Below, in pieces: positions 25,135 to 32,457 of a DNA stretch of 42,153 bases (position 1 is its first letter; every line of letters starts with the position of its first letter). The notes beneath the pieces were generated by a model that saw nothing but the letters and a program-made list of their open reading frames with translations, searched no databases and was not told the DNA's origin. The DNA is from an uncultured Collinsella sp. GTDB lineage: Bacteria; Actinomycetota; Coriobacteriia; Coriobacteriales; Coriobacteriaceae. Location of the stretch: the NCBI GenBank assembly GCA_959606065.1, contig CAUHHV010000020.1, positions 1 to 42,153 on the forward strand. The letters are read 5' to 3'. A program made the translations under genes and the position numbers.

Positions 25135-26055
25135 GTGGCAACTCAGAAATTCACCGGCGTTATCCCTCCCGTCGTTGTTCCCGATACCGAAGACCACCAG
25201 CTCGACGTTGCCTCCTTTGAGCGCAGCATCAACCGCATGATCGATGCCGGCGTCGATGGCCTGTTCTTCCTGGGCTCTTCGGGCGAGGTCGTTTTCTCCA
25301 CCGATGAGCGTCGTCGCCAGATCATCGCCGAGGCCGTTCGTATCGTCGACCACCGCGTGCCCGTCCTGGTCGGCATCATCGATACCGAGACCGAGCGCAT
25401 GATCGAGCACGGTAAGGTCGCTCAGGAGCTGGGCGCCGATGCGCTTGTCGCCACCTGCCCGTTCTATGCCCTGCAGGGCATGACCGAGGTCGAGGAGCAC
25501 TTCCGCATTCTGCACGAGGAGCTCGACCTGCCCATCTTTGCCTATGACATTCCCGTGTGCGTTCACACCAAGCTCCCCTGGAAGCTCCTTGCCAAGCTCG
25601 GCGCCGAGGGCGTCCTTGCTGGCGTCAAGGATTCCTCGGGTGATGACATCTCGTTCCGCTACCTCGTTCAGGAGAACGAGAAGAATGGCCATCCGATGAG
25701 CATCCTCACCGGTCACGAGGTCGTTGTCGACGGCGCTTACCTCGGTGGCGCCGACGGCTCTGTCCCGGGCCTTGCCAACGTTGAGCCCGAGGGCTACGTG
25801 CGCCAGTGGAAGGCCGCTCAGGCCGGCGACTGGGCTACCGTCAAGGCCGAGCAGGATCGCCTCAATGAGATTTCGCACATCTGGGACGTCACCTCGGGCG
25901 TCCAGGGCTATGCCGGTGGCGTCGGCGCCTTCAAGACCGCTATGAACCTCATGGGCATCTTCGACAGCCCGACCATGCCGCGCCCGGTGAAGGCCATGAC
26001 CGGCGAGAACGTCGAGGCGATTAGGAAGGTCCTTCAGGACAACGGTCTCCTGTAA
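25135..26055 (+). CDS. DHDPS/NanA-family aldolase, probable N-acetylneuraminate lyase
   Basis: A 306-residue class I aldolase of the dihydrodipicolinate synthase/N-acetylneuraminate lyase superfamily. The Schiff-base lysine is K165 (AGVKDSSGDD) and the catalytic tyrosine Y137 (FAYDIP), the same numbers as in E. coli NanA; the carboxylate-binding loop is GSSGE (47-51). Details differ from classical NanA: YDIP for YNIP, GSSGE for GSTGE, and KDSS after the lysine, a pattern also seen in keto-deoxy-sugar aldolases. The nan context makes cleavage of Neu5Ac to ManNAc and pyruvate the best guess. GTG at 25135 is the start because AAGGAG lies 6 bases before it; the frame upstream overlaps the previous gene. 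Confidence 0.8.
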   Translation: MATQKFTGVIPPVVVPDTEDHQLDVASFERSINRMIDAGVDGLFFLGSSGEVVFSTDERRRQIIAEAVRIVDHRVPVLVGIIDTETERMIEHGKVAQELGADALVATCPFYALQGMTEVEEHFRILHEELDLPIFAYDIPVCVHTKLPWKLLAKLGAEGVLAGVKDSSGDDISFRYLVQENEKNGHPMSILTGHEVVVDGAYLGGADGSVPGLANVEPEGYVRQWKAAQAGDWATVKAEQDRLNEISHIWDVTSGVQGYAGGVGAFKTAMNLMGIFDSPTMPRPVKAMTGENVEAIRKVLQDNGLL

Positions 26056-26061
26056 AGCTTC

Positions 26062-26149
26062 CCAGGCACCCGGCCTCGCCGTTCAACCGTGTGGCCATGA
26101 CCCATTAGGTCAATGGCCACACGGTTTCTCGGCGATCTCGGACACCTGG
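26062..26149 (+). repeat. Rod-like 88-nt imperfect inverted repeat
   Basis: The two halves pair over almost the whole length: CCAGG/CCTGG at the base, then a 4-bp and a 5-bp helix, each separated by symmetric 3x3 internal loops, then a 14-bp helix (from AACCGTG), a one-base bulge, 4 bp and a short apical loop CATTA. It lies between the aldolase and kinase genes. It could act as terminator (TTT after the inner stem only), processing signal, or be a small repeat element. Confidence 0.7.
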
Positions 26150-26226
26150 AAAACCTTTACTGCGCTGTGACGGCTAGCCTGACGGCGCATTTCCTGTAGT
26201 TGTTTTTATCTCCGAAGGAGAGCGAC

Positions 26227-27192
26227 ATGGAGAACAAGTACGTCTGCTCTGTCGATATCGGCGGAACTAAAATTGCGACTGCCATCATGGAGTACCCGGC
26301 TGATGGCAGCGTGCCCCATCCGGTCTTTGAAGCCGAGGTTCCCACCGAGGCCCAAGAGGGCGGCGAGGCAGTTTTCCAGCGCATCGAGGCGTCTATTAAG
26401 GCCGCCATCGAAGCGAACCCCGATGTCGAGGTTCTTGGTGTCGGCATTGGCGCCGCAGGCGTCGTCGATCCCAAGACGGGCGCCATTGCTTATGCCAATG
26501 AGATCATGCCCGGCTGGTCCGGCGTTCAGTTGGGGCCGCGTCTGCGCGAGGACCTTGGTCTTCCCGTTGCCGTTGTGGGCGACGTGCAGGCTCATGCTCT
26601 GGGCGAGGCCCACTGGGGCGTCGGCAAGGGCAAGTTCTCCGTCTTGTGCCTGGGAATCGGTACGGGCATCGGCGGCGCATATGTCGAGAACGGCCGCGTG
26701 ATGCAGGGCTTCCATGGTGCTGCCGGTCATATGGGCCACATCGAGTGCTCGGCTGCCGCCGGCATTCCCTGCGCCTGCGGGCGTTCCGGCCATCTTGAGT
26801 CTGTTGCTTCGGGCACCTCGATTGGCCGTATGTACGACGAACGCTTCGGTCGAGTTGACCCCAGCCGTCCTTCGGTCGGTCGCGACGTGAACGACCTGTG
26901 TCGTGCTGGCGACGCAAAGGCGACCGAGGTCATCCATGACGCCGGCTTTGCGCTGGGCGCCAGCTTGGGCTCGCTTGCCAATATTCTGGATCCAGAGGTT
27001 ATCGTGCTTTCGGGCGGCGTAATTCATCAGGGTCCCGATTGGCGTTCGCAGACGTGGAAGGATTCGGTGCACGAGGGCTATGCCAGCCAGGCGCTCGATC
27101 CGCTCCAGGACACGCCGATTCTCATCGGGTCTCTAGAGGGCGATGCTCCGCTCATCGGTGCCGCTGAGCATCTTCTTGCCTCGTTGAAGTAA
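26227..27192 (+). CDS. ROK-family sugar kinase, probable N-acetylmannosamine kinase
   Basis: A 321-residue ROK kinase predicted to phosphorylate ManNAc at O6 using ATP. It has the phosphate-binding DIGGTKIA (10-17), a catalytic aspartate probably D119 in VGDVQAHALGE (the usual form is NDAN), and GIGTGIGGAYV. The zinc-binding segment is HMGHIE followed by CACGRSGHLE: C182 and C184 are kept but the third cysteine of the usual CxCGxxGC is H189. No N-terminal DNA-binding domain is present, so it is a kinase rather than a repressor. CCGAAGGAG precedes the ATG at 26227. Other N-acetylhexosamines or glucose are possible substrates; ManNAc is inferred from nanE next door. Confidence 0.82.
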   Translation: MENKYVCSVDIGGTKIATAIMEYPADGSVPHPVFEAEVPTEAQEGGEAVFQRIEASIKAAIEANPDVEVLGVGIGAAGVVDPKTGAIAYANEIMPGWSGVQLGPRLREDLGLPVAVVGDVQAHALGEAHWGVGKGKFSVLCLGIGTGIGGAYVENGRVMQGFHGAAGHMGHIECSAAAGIPCACGRSGHLESVASGTSIGRMYDERFGRVDPSRPSVGRDVNDLCRAGDAKATEVIHDAGFALGASLGSLANILDPEVIVLSGGVIHQGPDWRSQTWKDSVHEGYASQALDPLQDTPILIGSLEGDAPLIGAAEHLLASLK

Positions 27193-27208
27193 ACGTATCT
27201 GCTGTAGG

Positions 27209-27239
27209 AGCCTCCCGAGACAACACGCCTCGGGAGGCT
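27209..27239 (+). other. Intercistronic hairpin between kinase and nanE
   Basis: A perfect 11-bp stem (AGCCTCCCGAG with CTCGGGAGGCT) with a 9-base loop sits 17 bases after the kinase stop. Only GTTCTG follows, so it is not a canonical terminator. Confidence 0.55.
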
Positions 27240-27262
27240 GTTCTGAGAAAGGTTGCAGCCTT

Positions 27263-27949
27263 ATGACCGTCGATCCTTTGATTCAATCCCTGAAGGGCAA
27301 GCTCGTCGTGAGCGTTCAGGCGTATATGGGCGAGCCGCTTCGTACGCCCGAGACCATGGCTCAAATGTCTCGCGCTTGCGAGCTTGGCGGCGCCGCCGCC
27401 ATTCGCTGTCAGGGCCTTGCCGACATTGCCGCCATTAAGGGTCGCTGTGAGGTTCCTGTTATCGGCCTGTGGAAGGATGGGCACGAGGGCGTTTACATCA
27501 CGCCGACGCTGCGTCACGCTCGCGCCTGCGTTGCCGCGGGTGCCGATATCGTGGCGATCGATGCCACCGATCGTCCGCGTCCCGATGGCAAGACCGTCGA
27601 GGACACCTTCCGTCCGCTGCACGAGGAGGGTGTGCTCCTGATGGCGGATTGTGCCACCATCGAGGACATTCGCCGTGCGGTTGATATGGGCTTCGACCTT
27701 GTATCCACCACGCTTTCTCATGGTGTCGCCGCCATCGACTGCACCATGGCCGATGGCCCCGATCTTCCGCTTCTGCGTCAGGCGACCGAGGAATTCCCCG
27801 GTCTTCCCATCATCTGCGAGGGCCGTGTGCACACGCCCGAGGAGGCTCGCGCCGCGATCGATGCTGGCGCTTGGGCCGTTGTCGTCGGCACTGCCATCAC
27901 GCATCCCACGAGTATTACGAGTTGGTTCAAGGCTGCGCTTGAGGCGTAA
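27263..27949 (+). CDS. nanE: N-acetylmannosamine-6-phosphate 2-epimerase
   Basis: NanE converts ManNAc-6-P to GlcNAc-6-P, joining sialic acid breakdown to amino-sugar metabolism. The 228-residue TIM-barrel protein shows the family N-terminus KLVVSVQAYMGEP, AIRCQG, the probable catalytic lysine K71 in GLWKDGHEGVYITPT, VAIDATDRPRP and the ICEGRVHTPEEA and VVVGTAITHP phosphate-binding ends. Length is typical. The ATG at 27263 has AAAGG about 12 bases upstream. It is the last gene of the cluster; a terminator follows at 28001. NagA and NagB, needed for the next steps, are not in the window. Confidence 0.93.
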   Translation: MTVDPLIQSLKGKLVVSVQAYMGEPLRTPETMAQMSRACELGGAAAIRCQGLADIAAIKGRCEVPVIGLWKDGHEGVYITPTLRHARACVAAGADIVAIDATDRPRPDGKTVEDTFRPLHEEGVLLMADCATIEDIRRAVDMGFDLVSTTLSHGVAAIDCTMADGPDLPLLRQATEEFPGLPIICEGRVHTPEEARAAIDAGAWAVVVGTAITHPTSITSWFKAALEA

Positions 27950-27976
27950 GACAGGCCTCGTATCCGCTCGGGGCGG

Positions 27977-27982
27977 TATACT
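27977..27982 (+). promoter_or_regulatory. Putative -10 element of the rapZ promoter
   Basis: TATACT at 27977-27982 is a good -10 match, but no convincing -35 box is found 16-19 bases upstream. If used, the rapZ transcript would begin just before the hairpin at 28001. Confidence 0.3.
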
Positions 27983-28000
27983 CAATATAGGCAATTGACC

Positions 28001-28037
28001 GCGCGGGATCCGGGTTGCTGGGTCCCGCGCTTGTTTT
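28001..28037 (+). terminator. Terminator of the nan operon, inside the rapZ leader
   Basis: GCGCGGGA (28001-28008) pairs with TCCCGCGC (28023-28030), and the stem is followed by TTGTTTT. It separates the nan operon from rapZ. The rapZ start codon is therefore placed after it. Confidence 0.75.
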
Positions 28038-28068
28038 CGGGAGGCAGCACATGCAAAAGGGAGATGCC

Positions 28069-28971
28069 ATGGATGCGGCGGAGCGCTCGGAGCGCATCCC
28101 CGATATCGTCATCATCACCGGAATGTCCGGATCGGGCCGCACGCAGGCCATGCACGTGTTCGAGGACATGGGCTATTTTTGCATCGATAACCTGCCTCCG
28201 CGTCTGATCGCCCAGCTTGCCGAGCTCGTCGGCATCAATACGGGCGTGGGCAGGCATCTCGCCGTCACCTGCGATTTGCGTAGCCAGGGCTTGTTCGATG
28301 AGCTGCTCGATGCGGTCGCCGCGCTCGAAGAGCGCGAGATGAGCTGCGACATCGTGTTCCTGGAGGCTTCTGACGAGGTACTGATTCGTCGCTACAGCGA
28401 AAATCGCCGCCGTCATCCCATTGCCAAGCCGGGGGAGACTACGGCCGATGCGATTCAGCGCGAGCGCCTGCAGCTGCAGGGTGTGCGTGATCGAGCCGAT
28501 ATGATCATCGACACGAGCCGCCTACGTACCTCTGCGCTGCGCAACAAATTGCGCATGGCGTTCTCCGAGTTGTCCGACCAGCAGCTCATGGACGTTCACG
28601 TGTTCTCGTTTGGCTTTAAGCACGGTATGCCCGTCGAGGCGGACATTATGATCGACGTTCGCTTCCTGCCCAATCCGTTCTACGATCCCGAGATGCGCAC
28701 CATGACCGGTCTCGATAAGAAAGTCTCCGATTTTGTTCTGGACCATCCCAAGACGCAGGAGTTCTGGAAGGCCTGGACGCAGCTGCTCGATACGGTCATG
28801 CCCGGTTATATCGCAGAGGGCAAGCCGCAGCTTTCTATTGCCATCGGTTGCACGGGCGGTCAGCACCGCAGCGTTGCCATCGCCGAGGCCACGGCACGTT
28901 ATTTGGAAGGCGCCCAGTATCACGTGAGCATTTCCCATCGCGACTTGTCGCGCGCCAACACGAAAGCATAG
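28069..28971 (+). CDS. rapZ: RapZ-family RNase adapter / nucleotide-binding protein
   Basis: RapZ (YvcJ family) is a P-loop protein; in E. coli it binds GlcN-6-P and steers degradation of the GlmZ small RNA, while its role in Gram-positives is less clear. The 300-residue protein has Walker A GMSGSGRT (18-25) with arginine in place of the lysine, as in actinobacterial members, then CIDNLPPRL, a DVRFLPNPF motif and the C-terminal IGCTGGQHRSV signature. Both ATG 28051 (GGGAGG upstream) and ATG 28069 (GGGAG upstream) are plausible starts; 28069 gives the more usual N-terminus. whiA begins six bases after its stop. The yvcK gene that usually sits between them is absent. Confidence 0.88.
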   Translation: MDAAERSERIPDIVIITGMSGSGRTQAMHVFEDMGYFCIDNLPPRLIAQLAELVGINTGVGRHLAVTCDLRSQGLFDELLDAVAALEEREMSCDIVFLEASDEVLIRRYSENRRRHPIAKPGETTADAIQRERLQLQGVRDRADMIIDTSRLRTSALRNKLRMAFSELSDQQLMDVHVFSFGFKHGMPVEADIMIDVRFLPNPFYDPEMRTMTGLDKKVSDFVLDHPKTQEFWKAWTQLLDTVMPGYIAEGKPQLSIAIGCTGGQHRSVAIAEATARYLEGAQYHVSISHRDLSRANTKA

Positions 28972-28977
28972 GCCTGC

Positions 28978-29907
28978 ATGTCGTTTACCGCCGAGGTGCG
29001 TGACGAGCTTGCGCGCTGCGAACCCGAATGTGAATACTGCGACTTGTCGACGCTTGCCGCCCTCACGCGCGTGAGTGGTACGCTCTCGCTTACCGGCTCT
29101 GGGCGGTATCGTTTGACGGTTGCGACTGAGACGGGAGCCGTCGCGCGCACGATGATCACGCTGACGCATCGCATCCTTAAACTCAAAACGGAGTTCACCG
29201 TCCGCAAATCTGTATTGCATAAGGTACGAAATTATCTCATCACCTTGCCCGATCAGCCCGATTTGGATAAGGCTCTGGTGCTGCTGGGTATCCTCGACCG
29301 GAGGGGAGGACTTGTCGCCGGTGTGCCCCGGCATATCGTTGCCCGTCCCTGCTGTAGACTTGCCTATATCCGCGGCGCGCTCATCGCGGGCGGCTTCGTG
29401 GCCGATCCACGCGGCGATTTTCATTTGGAGATTGCGGTACAGGGTGAGCAATATGCCAAGGGGCTTTGCGATCTGTTGGAGCAGATTGGGGTCCATGCGC
29501 GTGTTAATGCACGGCGGGGGTCTTATGCCGTGTACATAAAGAGCGCCGAGGAAATCGAGCATCTTTTAAAGCTGATTGGTGCCAAGCGCAGTGTTGCCGA
29601 GATTGAGGAGGCGCGTGCGGTCAAGTTGGTTAAGAACGATGTGAACCGTCGCGTGAACGCCGAACTCGCCAACCAGACCAGAAGCGCCGGTGCCGCCCAA
29701 CATCAGCTTGCGCTTATCGATGAGCTCGAGCAGCGTGGCCTTCGCGATGCGCTTCCGGATGCCTTGGCGGTCTTTTGCGACCTGCGCGAGCGCTATCCCG
29801 ATCTGTCGCTGCGTGATTTGGGGGAGATGGCTGACCCTCCCTTGTCAAAGTCGGCCCTCTACCATCGAGTTTTGAGGCTTGAAAAGCTCATTGAAGCAAA
29901 CAGCTAG
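28978..29907 (+). CDS. whiA: WhiA-type DNA-binding protein
   Basis: WhiA joins a LAGLIDADG homing-endonuclease fold to a C-terminal helix-turn-helix. It controls sporulation septation with WhiB in Streptomyces and influences division in Bacillus. The 309-residue protein shows MSFTAEVRDELA, the CCRLAYIRGALIAGGFV segment with HLEI, the conserved Asn-rich NDVNRRVNAELAN and the HTH LSLRDLGEMADPPLSKSALY. It lacks endonuclease catalytic residues, as the family does. It follows rapZ after six bases and is probably co-transcribed with it. Confidence 0.93.
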   Translation: MSFTAEVRDELARCEPECEYCDLSTLAALTRVSGTLSLTGSGRYRLTVATETGAVARTMITLTHRILKLKTEFTVRKSVLHKVRNYLITLPDQPDLDKALVLLGILDRRGGLVAGVPRHIVARPCCRLAYIRGALIAGGFVADPRGDFHLEIAVQGEQYAKGLCDLLEQIGVHARVNARRGSYAVYIKSAEEIEHLLKLIGAKRSVAEIEEARAVKLVKNDVNRRVNAELANQTRSAGAAQHQLALIDELEQRGLRDALPDALAVFCDLRERYPDLSLRDLGEMADPPLSKSALYHRVLRLEKLIEANS

Positions 29908-29952
29908 TTTAAAGTATCGGCGTATATACGGATTTAACTGCTGTTTTATTCT

Positions 29953-29966
29953 TTAAAACGTTTTAA
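29953..29966 (+). promoter_or_regulatory. Perfect 14-bp palindrome upstream of gap
   Basis: TTAAAACGTTTTAA is fully self-complementary and has the CG-centred form of LacI/CcpA-family operators. It lies in an AT-rich 193-bp region, 33 bases upstream of the gap -35 box. The regulator is unknown. Confidence 0.5.
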
Positions 29967-29998
29967 CGTAAATTTGATTTTCAATTTCGACTATTCTC

Positions 29999-30028
29999 GT
30001 GAAATTCAAGTCAAAAAAAAGGTATATT
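29999..30028 (+). promoter_or_regulatory. Putative promoter of gap
   Basis: GTGAAA (29999-30004, 4 of 6) and TATATT (30023-30028, 5 of 6) are separated by 18 bp containing an A-tract. The predicted transcript has a leader of about 65 bases. Confidence 0.5.
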
Positions 30029-30100
30029 AGGCGAGTGGTTAGTTTGTGGGCCTCAACGGCGGGCGCTGTAGCTTGCGGGGGCCTTACGAAAGGAGACACA

Positions 30101-31126
30101 ATGGCAGTAAAGGTTGCTATTAACGGCTTCGGTCGCATCGGTCGTCTGGCTTTCCGTCAGATGTTCGGTCATGAGGGCTCCGAGATCGTCGCTATCAACG
30201 ACCTCACCTCTCCCGATATGCTCGCTTACCTGCTGAAGTACGACTCCACGCAGGGCAACTACGCTCGCGATCACGAGGTCGTTGCTGGCGAGGATTCCAT
30301 CACCGTTGACGGCAAGGAGATCAAGATCTACAAGGAGGCCGACGCCAACAACCTGCCTTGGGGCGACCTCGACGTCGACGTCGTTCTCGAGTGCACCGGC
30401 TTCTACACCAGCAAGGCTAAGGCTCAGGCCCACATCAACGCTGGCGCCAAGAAGGTCGTCATCTCCGCTCCGGCCGGCAGCGATCTGCCCACCATCGTGT
30501 ACAACGTCAACCACGAGACGCTGACCGCTGAGGACAACATCATCTCCGCCGCTTCTTGCACCACCAACTGCCTCGCCCCGATGGCCAAGGGTCTGAACGA
30601 CTTCGCTCCCATCGTGTCCGGCATCATGACCACCATTCACGCCTGGACCGGCGACCAGATGCCGCTCGACGGCCCGCAGCGCAAGGGCAACAAGCGTCGT
30701 AGCCGCGCCTGCGCCGTCAACATCGTCCCCAACACCACCGGTGCTGCCAAGGCTATCGGCCTGGTTCTCCCCGAGCTCAACGGTAAGCTCATCGGTGCCG
30801 CCCAGCGCGTCCCGACGCCGACCGGCTCCATCACCAACCTCTACGCTGTCGTTGACAAGAAGGTCACCGTCGACGAGGTCAACGCCGCTATGAAGGCCTA
30901 CGCTTCCACCATCTCCGAGACCTTCGGTTACAACGAGGACGACATCGTCTCCACCGACATCATCGGCGAGACTCACGGCTCCATCTTCGACGCCACTCAG
31001 ACCATGTGCTCTGACCTCGGCAACGGCCAGACCCTCGTTCAGGTCACCTCTTGGTACGACAACGAGAACTCCTACACCTCTCAGATGGTCCGCACCATCA
31101 AGTACTTCGAGAAGTTCGTTGCTTAA
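30101..31126 (+). CDS. gap: Glyceraldehyde-3-phosphate dehydrogenase, type I
   Basis: Glycolytic enzyme oxidising glyceraldehyde-3-phosphate to 1,3-bisphosphoglycerate with NAD. The 341-residue protein has the Rossmann motif INGFGRIGRLAFRQ, D34 (AINDL) as expected for NAD use, the catalytic C153 in SAASCTTNC and the histidine in TTIHAWTGDQ. C-ending codons dominate strongly, as expected of a highly expressed gene. The ATG at 30101 has AAAGGAG 7 bases upstream. It has its own promoter and a strong terminator after it, so it may be transcribed alone at a higher level than pgk-tpiA-gpmI. Confidence 0.98.
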   Translation: MAVKVAINGFGRIGRLAFRQMFGHEGSEIVAINDLTSPDMLAYLLKYDSTQGNYARDHEVVAGEDSITVDGKEIKIYKEADANNLPWGDLDVDVVLECTGFYTSKAKAQAHINAGAKKVVISAPAGSDLPTIVYNVNHETLTAEDNIISAASCTTNCLAPMAKGLNDFAPIVSGIMTTIHAWTGDQMPLDGPQRKGNKRRSRACAVNIVPNTTGAAKAIGLVLPELNGKLIGAAQRVPTPTGSITNLYAVVDKKVTVDEVNAAMKAYASTISETFGYNEDDIVSTDIIGETHGSIFDATQTMCSDLGNGQTLVQVTSWYDNENSYTSQMVRTIKYFEKFVA

Positions 31127-31163
31127 TTTAGCTTTTAGCGAATAGCTCGTTGAGCGTCTAAAG

Positions 31164-31210
31164 AAGGGCGCGGCCTCATAGGGCTTACACCCTAGGGTCG
31201 CGCCCTTTTT
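31164..31210 (+). terminator. Strong terminator after gap
   Basis: AAGGGCGCG (31164-31172) pairs with CGCGCCCTT (31199-31207), with further pairing inside, and the 3' arm runs into a T5 tract. A second hairpin, GTCTGCC/GGCAGAC (31221-31243), lies in the pgk leader. Confidence 0.88.
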
Positions 31211-31266
31211 ATAGGAAATCGTCTGCCGTAATGGGAGGCAGACACGTACGAAAGGTAGAAGCAAAC

Positions 31267-32457
31267 ATGGCCTTTACCAAGAAGACCGTCCGCGACATCG
31301 ATGTCGACGGCAAGCGCGTTCTCGTCCGCGTTGACTTCAACGTGCCTATCAAGGATGGCGTCGTTGGCGACACCACCCGCATCAAGGCTGCCCTGCCCAC
31401 CATCAACTACCTCGTTGAGCACAACGCTCGCGTCATCCTCATGAGCCACCTCGGCCGTCCCGATGGCACCGGCTTCCAGCCCGAGCTCTCCCTTGAGCCT
31501 GTCGCCAAGAAGCTCGCCGAGCTCTCTGGTCTCGATGTTGCCTTTGTCGCCGACACCTACGGCGAGAAGGCTGCTGAGGCTGTTGCCGCCGTCGAGCCGG
31601 GCAAGGTCCTCGTTCTCGAGAACGTCCGTTTTGACAAGCGTGAGAAGAAGAACGATCCCGAGATCGCCAAGAAGCTCGCTTCCTATGGTGACGTCTTCGT
31701 TCTCGATGCCTTCGGTACCGCTCACCGCGCCCAGGGTTCCGTCGTGGGCCCCGCCGCTTACCTGCCTGCCGTCGCCGGCTTCCTGCTCGAGAAGGAGGTC
31801 GACACGCTGACCGGCATCTTCGCCGAGCCCGAGCGCCCCTTCGTCGCTATCGTCGGCGGTTCCAAGGTTTCCTCCAAGATCGGCGTTCTCGATCACCTCA
31901 TCGACTCCGCTGATACCCTGATCATCGGTGGCGGCATGGCCTACACCTTCTTCCTGGCTCAGGGCCTGACCGTCGGTCAGTCCCTCAAGGAAGAGGACTG
32001 GGTCGAGCGCGCTGGCGAGATGCTCAAGAAGGCCGAGGAGAAGGGCGTCAAGATCCTGCTCCCCATCGACAACCGCGTTGCCGATCACTTTGGCGAGGAC
32101 GCTGTCCCCGAGGTTGTCGCTTCCGACGCTATCCCCGACGATCGTGAGGGCATGGACATCGGCCCCAAGACCGAGGAGCTTTACGCCGAGGCCGTCAAGG
32201 GTGCCAAGACCGTGTTCTGGAACGGCCCCATGGGTGTCTTCGAGTTCGACAACTTCGCTCACGGCACCCAGGCTATCGCCGAGGCCGTCGCCGAGGCCGA
32301 CTGCACCTCGATCATCGGCGGTGGTGACTCTGTCGCGGCTGTCAACAAGTTCAACCTGGCCGACAAGATGAGCTGGATCTCCACCGGTGGTGGCGCTTCC
32401 ATGGAGCTCGTCGAGGGTAAGGCCCTGCCCGGAGTGGAGGCGCTTCTCGATGCCTAA
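31267..32457 (+). CDS. pgk: Phosphoglycerate kinase
   Basis: Makes ATP from 1,3-bisphosphoglycerate in glycolysis. The 396-residue protein shows the N-terminal RVLVRVDFNVPIKDG substrate site, SHLGRPDG, VLVLENVRF, the nucleotide-binding GGSKVSSKI, the hinge motif FWNGPMGVFE and the C-terminal IIGGGDSVAAV and STGGGASMELVEG. Full family length. AAAGG precedes the ATG at 31267 with a long spacer. The tpiA start lies inside its last codons. It carries the same strong codon bias as gap. Confidence 0.98.
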   Translation: MAFTKKTVRDIDVDGKRVLVRVDFNVPIKDGVVGDTTRIKAALPTINYLVEHNARVILMSHLGRPDGTGFQPELSLEPVAKKLAELSGLDVAFVADTYGEKAAEAVAAVEPGKVLVLENVRFDKREKKNDPEIAKKLASYGDVFVLDAFGTAHRAQGSVVGPAAYLPAVAGFLLEKEVDTLTGIFAEPERPFVAIVGGSKVSSKIGVLDHLIDSADTLIIGGGMAYTFFLAQGLTVGQSLKEEDWVERAGEMLKKAEEKGVKILLPIDNRVADHFGEDAVPEVVASDAIPDDREGMDIGPKTEELYAEAVKGAKTVFWNGPMGVFEFDNFAHGTQAIAEAVAEADCTSIIGGGDSVAAVNKFNLADKMSWISTGGGASMELVEGKALPGVEALLDA

